DNA of 64,000 nucleotides from Devosia naphthalenivorans. GTDB taxonomy: Bacteria; Pseudomonadota; Alphaproteobacteria; Rhizobiales; Devosiaceae. Every line of letters begins with the position of its first letter. Positions within the stretch are counted from its first letter, which is position 1. The notes below the pieces were generated by a model. The model saw only the letters and a program-made list of their open reading frames with translations. It ran no database searches and was not told the origin of the DNA. Positions 32,404 through 39,781 of this stretch are shown piece by piece. Where the stretch lies: the NCBI RefSeq assembly GCF_003056355.1, contig NZ_PYVW01000016.1, positions 1 through 64,000 of the forward strand, given 5' to 3'. The position numbers and the translations under genes are program-made.

Positions 32404-32745
32404 ATGCGCTCGTTAATTATCGCCGCTTTGTTGTTGGTCGTGCCGGCCGTGGCTCATGGGCAAACTGACCAGCAGATCCTTGTGGCTCGCTCTTTCGGAT
32501 ACGCAATGCAAGCACAGGGCTGGTGCGACGGCATGATGATCCACTTGCAAACCGAAGAAAAGCTCGCGCGGATCAATGGCGTGAAGCTGCGTGAGGGCGA
32601 CTTGAAGATGGAATACCTCGCTGGTCTAACGCGCTTCATGGAAGACGAAATCTCCAATGGCGCGGAAGTAGCGTGCAAGAACGCTTGGGACCGTGTTGGC
32701 CCCAATGGCTCGGAACATGCCTTCATACTTATGGAGACCCCGTGA
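32404..32745 (+). CDS. Exported hypothetical protein
   Basis: A 113-residue protein with a signal peptide (RSLIIAALLLVVPAVAHGQ) and a helical mature part with two Cys (GWCDGMM and VACKNAW) that could pair. ATG 32404 follows TTGGAGAGTAAG, a good ribosome site. No family recognised. Its layout resembles the other small exported proteins of this region. Confidence 0.7.
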   Translation: MRSLIIAALLLVVPAVAHGQTDQQILVARSFGYAMQAQGWCDGMMIHLQTEEKLARINGVKLREGDLKMEYLAGLTRFMEDEISNGAEVACKNAWDRVGPNGSEHAFILMETP

Positions 32746-32872
32746 GTCCTGCTGCGGACATGACTAGGACTCATGCACGAAGTAAGACATGCGGTCGTCT
32801 GCACAGTCTAGCGACACCCTTCGCGCAGAGTTGTACAAGGGCATACACGGGCAGTTTGCTATGAGGATTCGG

Positions 32873-33508
32873 ATGAGTTCTGCATTTCGACTTTGCGCGT
32901 TTTGGCTATTTGCTTTTGCGGGCACTGCCTTTGCACAAGAAGGGCCAATAACCCTGGACCCTTACCGGCTCTATGACATTCCAAGATCAATCGAAAGCAT
33001 GTGTGTAAAGGCGCATTTGGCCCACCGATGCAGTCCGCCAAGGATGAGAGACGTTGAGTGGGTTCAGAAGCATGTTGACCGTTCGGTTTCAGTCGAGTGC
33101 ATCGTCGGGGTGCGTGAGCGAGGCGGGGGACATTGGGATGCGCCCATCGGCTGCGTGGATGATTACCAAAAGACAATTTACTTGGATTTCGGCACCAATA
33201 GCTGGCCACGGGAACGCACTCAAGAACTCCGGGAACGGTGCTATGATGCTCGCCAGTACTACCTATTTCAGAATACACCCGAGTTTAACTCAAGGCTTTG
33301 GGCGAAAGGGGCGGACCAAAACGACCGTCACGTGAACGATCAATGCCGAGCCCAGGTATCAGGGGAATTGAAACTAACCCCCTCACGTTCTGGATTACAC
33401 TTCCCACAGCTCCAGAATGTTCAGATACAGTTCCTGCAGGATTGGACCGTTCGCGTCCCTACCGAGCCGACCAAGGATGCGCCAGGTTCATCTTGGGGCC
33501 GCCGTTAG
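32873..33508 (+). CDS. Exported Cys-rich hypothetical protein near the right end
   Basis: A 211-residue protein with a signal peptide (FRLCAFWLFAFAGTAFAQ). The mature part has five Cys (for example SMCVKAHLAHRC, VECIVG, IGCVDD, ERCYDA), suggesting disulfides, and a Trp/Arg-rich centre. ATG 32873 has GAGGATTCGG before it; ATG 32861 is an alternative. It is the last gene before the right attachment site and is cargo by position. No known family. Confidence 0.68.
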   Translation: MSSAFRLCAFWLFAFAGTAFAQEGPITLDPYRLYDIPRSIESMCVKAHLAHRCSPPRMRDVEWVQKHVDRSVSVECIVGVRERGGGHWDAPIGCVDDYQKTIYLDFGTNSWPRERTQELRERCYDARQYYLFQNTPEFNSRLWAKGADQNDRHVNDQCRAQVSGELKLTPSRSGLHFPQLQNVQIQFLQDWTVRVPTEPTKDAPGSSWGRR

Positions 33509-33718
33509 TAGCAGAACGTTACCTACCCAATGGGTACATCGTGCCAACACCCTGCGCATGAACGCAAGGCATGGCCGTCATGGCCACACCTTGCCAAGCG
33601 GGCACCTGCATGAAGCAGGTGTGAGGGACGATGAAAAGAGAAGGCCGGATAATTATGCTCACAACCAAATTCCGGTTGCTGCTTGGCCAAGTATTGTTGC
33701 AGCGCATTTCTCTTGGCC

Positions 33719-33741
33719 GTGGCGACCCGGTGGCGACCCGA
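33719..33741. repeat. 23-bp direct repeat near attR, partner of 10354-10376
   Basis: Exact copy of the tandem GTGGCGACCCG unit found near attL, here 66 bp inside the right attachment repeat. The pair lies in the same orientation, as the att repeats do. The most economical reading is arm-type sites for the integrase. Confidence 0.65.
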
Positions 33742-33807
33742 CAGCAACGGAAAGTTCACCCCTGCCGGGGTAAAATCCGAAACACGAGCATTATCAACAC
33801 GAAAGAG

Positions 33808-33855
33808 TGGTACCACCTCTCGGGATCGAACCGAGGACCTCTAGATCCACAATCT
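33808..33855. repeat. attR: 48-bp repeat inside the intact tRNA-His gene
   Basis: Identical to 10190-10237. It covers the 3' 48 bases of tRNA-His, from the anticodon loop region to the encoded CCA. The element therefore rebuilt a complete tRNA gene at this end when it integrated, so the host loses nothing. Confidence 0.95.
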
Positions 33856-33884
33856 AGCGCTCTAACCAACTGAGCTAAGGCGGC
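33808..33884 (-). tRNA. tRNA-His (anticodon GTG), encoded CCA, no G-1
   Basis: On the minus strand the acceptor strand GCCGCCT pairs with AGGTGGT, the anticodon loop is TTGTGGA (GTG) in the stem CTAGA/TCTAG, and the T arm is CTCGG-TTCGATC-CCGAG. The discriminator base 73 is A and CCA is encoded. The base before position 1 is T, so there is no genomic G-1. This matches the alphaproteobacterial tRNA-His type, which lacks G-1:C73. Length is 77 including CCA. It serves as the integration site of the element on its 3' side. Confidence 0.96.
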
Positions 33885-34210
33885 ACATGGGCGTTTGGGG
33901 AGGCATCAAGCTCGTCCCGAAAGCGGGCGGAACATAGGGCGAGAATCCGGCGATGACAAGCACCGATTTCGTGCCTGTGGAAGAGTGACGTGGAGCATCG
34001 GGAGTGGGGGATTTCGTGCCAGCGAGGCAAGCTTGAGGATTCCTTATCGGTTGGGGTTTAACCATGCGGCGACAAGGACACCCCGCAAACACTGGGGATG
34101 CTGGACCCCCAGCGCTGCACAGGGTATTGAAGAAATCTTAAGGTCCCGGGGACAATTGTGCCGGATTGGCACGCCATGATGCCGCCTTCGACGGAGTAAA
34201 TGAGTTTTCG
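33885..34210. other. Intergenic region between tRNA-His and the kinase-like gene
   Basis: These 326 bases should hold the tRNA promoter (minus strand) and that of the kinase-like gene (plus strand). I see no clear consensus promoter for either and no gene. A CCCCAGCGCTG-type palindromic patch lies near 34108-34120. Confidence 0.5.
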
Positions 34211-36700
34211 ATGGTTGGTGACTGGATCACATCGCCGAGCGCCCGACGCGTGCAACAGCACGAAACGGATTCGCGCCCGGCCTGGCTGTGGTCCCAGGAT
34301 GGCCAGACGCTGCTGTGGCACAATTCGGCTGCGGAGCTATTTCTGGCCAAGCTCAAGAAGCACGGTTTGAAGCTCGCAGCGCCCGCCGTTCCGATCAAGG
34401 GGCAGGTGGCGCGCAATATCCGGCTTGGATCGATTGGACGGACCAGCCTTGCCCGCATCCAGTTCCTGGCCGGGGAAAAGCCGGCATCGAGCACCTGCGC
34501 GACAACCCCACTGGCCTGGCAGGATGGGCAGACCGCGCTGTTGATCGTGGGCGTCGATCCAATCGACGCCGATATTTTGCAGGCGGCTGCCGATTTGCGT
34601 GGGCCGGTATCCGTGGCCGAGCCGGAGCCGGTTGTCGAAGCGCCGGTAGAGGAATTTGCCGCGCCTGAGGAAGTCGGGCAGCAATCCAAGCCCGCGGTCG
34701 AGGAACCGGCCGAGGCAGTTGCGGAAGAGATTGCGCCATCGGCGGAAACTGACACGAGCGCCTATGAGCGTGAGTTGCAGAACTGGCGCGAGGCAGAGGG
34801 CGATCCTGTGCCGCCGTTCGAAATTGTGGCCGCACCGGACGAAGACTTGCGCTCTGATGAACCGGTGGAGGAGCCGGACCAAGTTGCTAGCGAAGAGGCC
34901 GGTGGCAGCAGGCTGAGCCGGCTGATGGACCGGTTCACCAATGACGAGACGCTGTTCAGCCCGCTGTCGGCGGAAGACGACAGCCTCCAGGGCGGGGAGA
35001 TACCGGTCGTGGACGTACCGGCCGAGACGGATGCCGAGGCGGACATTGCTGCGCTGGAAAAGCTCGACGGAATTGCGGATGAAACCCAAGAGCCGGTTGC
35101 CCTGGAACCGGAGCGGCCCCTTGTCGATGAGGTTCCGGCCGAAGTTGCAGATGTGGAAGCGGTGGAGCGCGTGTCGCGCTACAATTTCGACGAGTTGTCG
35201 CGCATTCTCAATGACCGCGTGGGGGATGCGGCTCCCCCGCCTCCGCCGGTGGTCATCAATGAGCCGGCACGCAGCGGCTCGCTGATCAATCTGGGCGGGG
35301 AAACGCTGGTGCTCAACCGGCTGCCGCTGGGCATTCTGGTGTTCCGGGACCAGCAAGTGCTGTTCGCCAACCGGGCCATCACCGAAATGGTGGGGTACAA
35401 TTCGGTAGAAAGCCTGCGCAAAGCGGGCCTGGCAGCGGTGTTTCCCGCTGCGGGACCGGAGGGGCAGGAAGCCGGACCGGTCAATCATCTGGTGCAGCGC
35501 GATGGAACGCTGGTGCCCGTCACCGCGCGGCTGCAGTCGATCTCCTGGCAAGGGCGTCCGGCGCTGATGCTGTCGGCGAGCGCCACGGAAGTGCGCACTG
35601 GCCACGAAGAGGCGGTGCGGGCCTTTGCGCGCAGTGCGGCCGAACTGCGTGGCGATGGCTTCTTTGAAGCGACACGCACGGGCGTCGTCAGCGGCCTCAC
35701 CCCGCGCGCGGTGGCATTGCTGGCGGCCGCTGGACCGCTGGAAGGCAAGCCGCTTTCGGCTGTGATATCGGCTCGTGAACTCACTGAATTGCAGAATTTC
35801 CTGGAGCGGCCGGCGCGGTTTGCCGAGAGCGAGCGGCCGTTCCTGCGGCTGCATGCGGGCAATGGCAAGGCCGAGATCGTGTTGTTCGCGCAGGGGCAGG
35901 CCGGCGTCGTCACCGGCTATTTCGGTTTCGTGCGCGGGCAGGACGCGGTCCCTACCCGGCTCAGCGGTCCACTTGAAGCCGATCCGGCGCTTTTGGCGCG
36001 GATCAGCCGTGGGGTTCGGCGCCCGCTCAACACCATCATCGGGTTTGCCGAACTGCTGCGCTCGCAGGCGTTTAGCGGGCAGCAAGACCAGCCGTACGAA
36101 AGCTACGCGCAAGATATCGCCACGGCTGGGCAGGACATCGTCGCCCTGGTGGATGAGCTGGACAGCTATGCCCGGCTGCGCGATGGACGCTATCTGCCCG
36201 AGCGTTCGAGCCTGGAGCTAACGTCGTTGCTGGAGTCCTGCGTGACGCGCATCCGGCAACAGGCCAACAGCGCCCGTGTTATCGTGCGCAATGCCATTGC
36301 CGAGAACCTGCCCCGGGTGACGGCGGATCGCGCGTCGCTGGAGCAGGCGGTGCTGAACCTTCTGGCCAGCGCAATCGACCAGAGCCCCACGGGTGGCGCT
36401 GTGATCATATCGGCAAAGCTGGAAGATGAGGGCGGCATATCCATACATGTGCGGGATAGCTCCAACAACGCCGTGGACATGGCCGAGCGTTTCGTCGTGT
36501 TCCGTGATGGCATGGGACGCGACGGCCAGATGCTGGCGCCGGTGCGCTCCAGCGTCGGGCTGGCGCTGACTCGGTCGCTTCTGGCAGTCAATACATTCTC
36601 CCTGTCCGTGGACCCGGCAGGTGAACGCGGATTGCTGTTCACCCTGCTTATTCCGGCCGACCTCGTGGAGAAGCAGGCGTCGAGTGGCGTGGCCGAGTAG
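34211..36700 (+). CDS. PAS-containing histidine kinase-like protein with degenerate catalytic boxes
   Basis: An 829-residue protein without membrane helices. An acidic Pro/Glu-rich linker covers residues 130-340. A PAS-type fold follows (LGILVFRDQQVLFANRAITE, residues 370-480). The C-terminal part has the layout of a HisKA plus HATPase_c pair, but the H-box reads SRGVRRPLNTIIGFAELL: the phospho-accepting His is Arg (about residue 600). The N-box is NLLASAIDQS, lacking its second Asn, and the DxGxG box is DSSNNAV. I start at ATG 34211; a TTG opens at 34166. This is probably a signalling scaffold rather than an active kinase. Confidence 0.8.
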   Translation: MVGDWITSPSARRVQQHETDSRPAWLWSQDGQTLLWHNSAAELFLAKLKKHGLKLAAPAVPIKGQVARNIRLGSIGRTSLARIQFLAGEKPASSTCATTPLAWQDGQTALLIVGVDPIDADILQAAADLRGPVSVAEPEPVVEAPVEEFAAPEEVGQQSKPAVEEPAEAVAEEIAPSAETDTSAYERELQNWREAEGDPVPPFEIVAAPDEDLRSDEPVEEPDQVASEEAGGSRLSRLMDRFTNDETLFSPLSAEDDSLQGGEIPVVDVPAETDAEADIAALEKLDGIADETQEPVALEPERPLVDEVPAEVADVEAVERVSRYNFDELSRILNDRVGDAAPPPPPVVINEPARSGSLINLGGETLVLNRLPLGILVFRDQQVLFANRAITEMVGYNSVESLRKAGLAAVFPAAGPEGQEAGPVNHLVQRDGTLVPVTARLQSISWQGRPALMLSASATEVRTGHEEAVRAFARSAAELRGDGFFEATRTGVVSGLTPRAVALLAAAGPLEGKPLSAVISARELTELQNFLERPARFAESERPFLRLHAGNGKAEIVLFAQGQAGVVTGYFGFVRGQDAVPTRLSGPLEADPALLARISRGVRRPLNTIIGFAELLRSQAFSGQQDQPYESYAQDIATAGQDIVALVDELDSYARLRDGRYLPERSSLELTSLLESCVTRIRQQANSARVIVRNAIAENLPRVTADRASLEQAVLNLLASAIDQSPTGGAVIISAKLEDEGGISIHVRDSSNNAVDMAERFVVFRDGMGRDGQMLAPVRSSVGLALTRSLLAVNTFSLSVDPAGERGLLFTLLIPADLVEKQASSGVAE

Positions 36701-36779
36701 CTGGAGAGTGCCTGCTGCAATTTGTCGCAGCCTGCGGCGGATTCTTCGAGCCGAATGAATCCAGAGGCTTGTTCAAACC

Positions 36780-36800
36780 AGTCTTGAACCGTTCCAGACT
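36780..36800. promoter_or_regulatory. 21-bp palindrome with GAA-N3-TTC core upstream of the iron-binding gene
   Basis: AGTCTTGAACCGTTCCAGAC followed by T is a near-perfect palindrome (one mismatched pair) with the core GAACCGTTC. The GAA-N3-TTC spacing resembles the ICE/Irr box of Hyphomicrobiales. It lies about 100 bp before the start of the Fe(III)-type binding protein gene. Iron control is inference. Confidence 0.55.
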
Positions 36801-36901
36801 GTGCTTGTTCGCTCCATCAGGATTTATTGACAAAGATAGTCATGATGCAGATGGCCTTGCAGCGGAGATCTTTCCTCTCTGGATCGCTTGGGAGAACAAA
36901 A

Positions 36902-37948
36902 ATGACCAAGAACACTCGCCTTGCCGTGGCCCTTTTGGGGTCGATTGCCGTTTTCGGCATGTCTGCACCGGCTTTTGCCCAAAGCGGCGAAGTCAATATC
37001 TATAGCTATCGCGAACAGAGCCTGTTGCAGCCGCTGCTGGACAAGTTCGGCGAAGAAACCGGCATCAAGACCAACGTGCTCTATGCCGGAGACGGACTGC
37101 TGGAGCGGGTTGCGGCGGAAGGTGAATTGTCGCCGGCCGACGTGGTGCTGACCGTCGACATCGGCAATCTGGTGGGAGCAGAGGAACAGGGGCTGACGCA
37201 GGCGATCACCACGCCCGTTCTGGCCGAACGCGTGCCCGAAGCATTCCGGGATGATGACGGAAACTGGACCGCACTGTCGCTGCGTGCGCGCGTGTTCTAC
37301 GTATCCAAGGACCGCGTGGATGACACGGCCCTCACTTATGACGACATTACCGGACCAGAATGGAAGGGACGCCTGTGCACGCGGGCGGGAGACCATCCAT
37401 ACAATATCGGCCTCATCGCGCAGCGCATTGCCGCGCACGGTCTTGATGAAACCCGCACCTGGCTGACGGCTGTGCGGGACAATTTGGCTTATCCACCATC
37501 CGGAGGGGACCGCGAGGGCGTCAAGAACATCCTGGCCGGCACCTGTGATCTGTCGATCACCAATACCTATTACATGGGCGCGATGCTCAACAACGACGCC
37601 GAACCCGAGCAAAAGGAATGGGCGGCGTCTGCCCGCATCATCTATCCAGATGTTGAAGGTGAAGGCACGCAGGTCAATGTTGCCGGCGGCTTCATTGCAA
37701 AGCACGCACCGAACCCGGAAAACGCCAATGCACTGATTGCATTCCTGTTATCGGATGAAGCGCAGGCGATCTACGCCGACACCAATTACGAGTTTCCGGT
37801 GGTGCCATCCGTTTCGCCGGCCGAGCTGACGCTGTCTTGGGGGACGCTGAAGCCCGTGGAGACGCCGTTGACCGAGGTGGCAGCGCACCGCGACGAAGCG
37901 GCGGCACTTGTGGATGAACTGCGGTTCAACGAAGGTGCGCAGAACTAG
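36902..37948 (+). CDS. fbpA: Iron(III)-type ABC transporter substrate-binding protein
   Basis: A 348-residue periplasmic binding protein with a signal peptide (LAVALLGSIAVFGMSAPAFA). The mature sequence starts EVNIYSYREQSLLQPLLDKF, as in FbpA/FutA ferric-binding proteins, and the late segment ITNTYYMGAMLNN supplies the paired Tyr that bind Fe(III). ATG 36902 follows TTGGGAGAACAAAA. It is followed by a large two-part permease gene. The upstream palindrome with a GAA-N3-TTC core suggests iron-responsive control. Confidence 0.9.
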   Translation: MTKNTRLAVALLGSIAVFGMSAPAFAQSGEVNIYSYREQSLLQPLLDKFGEETGIKTNVLYAGDGLLERVAAEGELSPADVVLTVDIGNLVGAEEQGLTQAITTPVLAERVPEAFRDDDGNWTALSLRARVFYVSKDRVDDTALTYDDITGPEWKGRLCTRAGDHPYNIGLIAQRIAAHGLDETRTWLTAVRDNLAYPPSGGDREGVKNILAGTCDLSITNTYYMGAMLNNDAEPEQKEWAASARIIYPDVEGEGTQVNVAGGFIAKHAPNPENANALIAFLLSDEAQAIYADTNYEFPVVPSVSPAELTLSWGTLKPVETPLTEVAAHRDEAAALVDELRFNEGAQN

Positions 37949-38043
37949 TTTGATGCGCCTGTGAAGTGAGTTCGCGGTGGCAATGCAAAATGCTGCCGCG
38001 AACTCCAATCCCAGACGGACCCTGAGAAACGATCGGTGGTTGT

Positions 38044-39699
38044 TTGACCGCGCTTGACCATACGAGGATGCGGAGCGCCGGGGGGATATCGTTCCAGTTC
38101 GGCCCCGCTATCATTCTGGCGGGTCTGATGGGCCTGCCCATAATCTGGTTGGCCTGGGGGGCGATTGCAGCACTGGGCGGCAGCAATGGGCTGAGTGCGG
38201 CCATGCTGCCCACAGCCCTGCGCGAAACCGGCATGTTGATGCTCAGCGTCGGTGTGCTGACGGGTGCAGTGGGCCTGGTCGCGGCCTGGCTCGTGACCCA
38301 TTATGAATTTCCCATGCGCCGCATTTTCGATTGGGCGCTGGTGCTGCCATTGGCGGTACCCACCTATCTTGCAGCCTACAGCTATGTCGAGTTCCTGGGT
38401 TTTCCCGGGCCGGTGCAAACCGCCTTGCGGGGGCTCAATGGCGCTACGACCCTGCGAGAGTACTGGTTCCCTGAAATCCGCAGCGACTGGGGCGCGGTGC
38501 TGGTGCTGTCGAGCGTGCTCTACCCTTATGTCTATGTCGCGTGCCGAGCGTTTTTCCTGATGCAGTCGACCTCGCTCAACATTGCAGCACGGACGCTGGG
38601 CGCCGGTGGAATGCGCACGTTTTTTACCGTGACGCTGCCGCTGTCACGACCGGCGCTGGTGGTGGGCGTGACACTCGCCATGATGGAGGTAGTCAACGAC
38701 CTCGGCGCCGTGCAGTATTTCGGGGTCAATTCGATCACGGCCATCATCTATTCGACCTGGATCAATCGGTCGGATTTTGGCGGCGCGGCGCAACTGGCCG
38801 TCATGGTGGTGCTGGTGATCGCCGTGCTGATCATTGCGGAAAACCGGGCGCGGCGGGATCGGGTTTATCTGGGGCGGCGCGATAGCCGCGTTCCGCCGGC
38901 GCGTGAGGTGCTACGGGGTGGGCGGCGGTGGCTGGCGTTTGCCGCATGTGCCGTCCTGTTGGCGCTGGGCTTCGGGATTCCGGTGGGGCAATTGACCTAT
39001 CTTGCGTTTCGGCTGGTGCAGCCGCAGACGGTTGCCATGACGATGGCGGCCTTGATCCCGACGGTGACGCTGGCGGGACTAGGTGCGATCGTCACGGTGA
39101 TTATCGGGCTGTTGGCGGCCAAGGTCGCGCATCGCTCCGGTGCGGGAGCGCGTGGCGCAATCCGGCTGGCAACCCTTGGCTACGCCATTCCGGGTACTGT
39201 GCTGGCGCTGGGATTGTTACAGCCGCTGGGGCAGGCCGATCTCTGGTTCAACCGGATGACCATGGCGCTGGCCGATTGGCGGCCCGGGCTGATCCTGTCC
39301 GGCTCGATGGCTGCGCTGCTGTATGTTTATGCCATCAGGTTCCTGGCGGTCAGCCATTCGACGCTCGACGCGGCGATGCGAAAGCGCGGCGATACCATGC
39401 TGGATGCCGGGCGGGTCCTGGGGGCAAAACGGCTTGAATTGCTGTTTCGCATCGACCTGCCAACGCTGACGCCCGCAATCCTGAGTGCCGCGACACTGGT
39501 GTTCGTCGAAATCGTCAAGGAATTGCCGGCAACGCTTTTGCTGCGGCCGCTGGGAATCGATACGCTGGCGACGCTGGTTTACGCCCGCGCCAATGTGGGA
39601 CTTTTTGCGCAGGCAGCGCTGCCCGCATTGTGCATCGTGCTTGCCGGGCTGATCCCGGTCATTCTTGCTACGCGGCTGGGTGATCGTAGGAAAGTATAA
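38044..39699 (+). CDS. fbpB: Iron(III)-type ABC transporter permease
   Basis: A 551-residue inner-membrane protein with about twelve membrane helices in two homologous halves, each with a permease EAA-like loop (NIAARTLGAGGMRTFFTVTL near residue 180; MLDAGRVLGAKRLELLFRID near 455). Fused permeases of this kind belong to FbpB/SfuB iron uptake. The start is taken as TTG 38044; ATG 38068 is an alternative. It lies 95 bp after fbpA. No ATP-binding partner gene follows, so the ATPase must be encoded elsewhere. Confidence 0.9.
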   Translation: MTALDHTRMRSAGGISFQFGPAIILAGLMGLPIIWLAWGAIAALGGSNGLSAAMLPTALRETGMLMLSVGVLTGAVGLVAAWLVTHYEFPMRRIFDWALVLPLAVPTYLAAYSYVEFLGFPGPVQTALRGLNGATTLREYWFPEIRSDWGAVLVLSSVLYPYVYVACRAFFLMQSTSLNIAARTLGAGGMRTFFTVTLPLSRPALVVGVTLAMMEVVNDLGAVQYFGVNSITAIIYSTWINRSDFGGAAQLAVMVVLVIAVLIIAENRARRDRVYLGRRDSRVPPAREVLRGGRRWLAFAACAVLLALGFGIPVGQLTYLAFRLVQPQTVAMTMAALIPTVTLAGLGAIVTVIIGLLAAKVAHRSGAGARGAIRLATLGYAIPGTVLALGLLQPLGQADLWFNRMTMALADWRPGLILSGSMAALLYVYAIRFLAVSHSTLDAAMRKRGDTMLDAGRVLGAKRLELLFRIDLPTLTPAILSAATLVFVEIVKELPATLLLRPLGIDTLATLVYARANVGLFAQAALPALCIVLAGLIPVILATRLGDRRKV

Positions 39700-39781
39700 C
39701 AGCGGGGGCTGCTGTCATGTTAGTGGCCCTGCCCTATATGATGCAGTCAAAGCGCAAAGCCGCGCAGCGTGGGGACATACG

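Larger units (their letters stand above)
10190..33855. mobile_element. Integrated phage-like element (satellite or decayed prophage) in the tRNA-His gene
   Basis: Bounded by an exact 48-bp direct repeat. In order it carries a tyrosine integrase, an AlpA-like HTH, a DnaB-type helicase and DUF1376 replication pair, an ejection-type late block with a wall hydrolase, a Panacea toxin-antitoxin pair, exported proteins, an XRE repressor with divergent early operon and more exported proteins. No terminase, portal, capsid, head-tail or tail gene is seen. Excision at the 48-bp repeats would leave the tRNA intact. Many genes overlap by ATGA, as in phages. Confidence 0.9.

Noticed and set aside
33631-33873. 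Plus-strand frame of 80 codons running through attR and the tRNA-His gene
   Set aside because: It overlaps a perfect tRNA on the other strand and has no recognisable protein features.
34337-36112. A 591-codon minus-strand frame opposite the kinase-like gene
   Set aside because: No domain, no ribosome site and an unnatural composition; the plus strand has PAS and kinase-like motifs.
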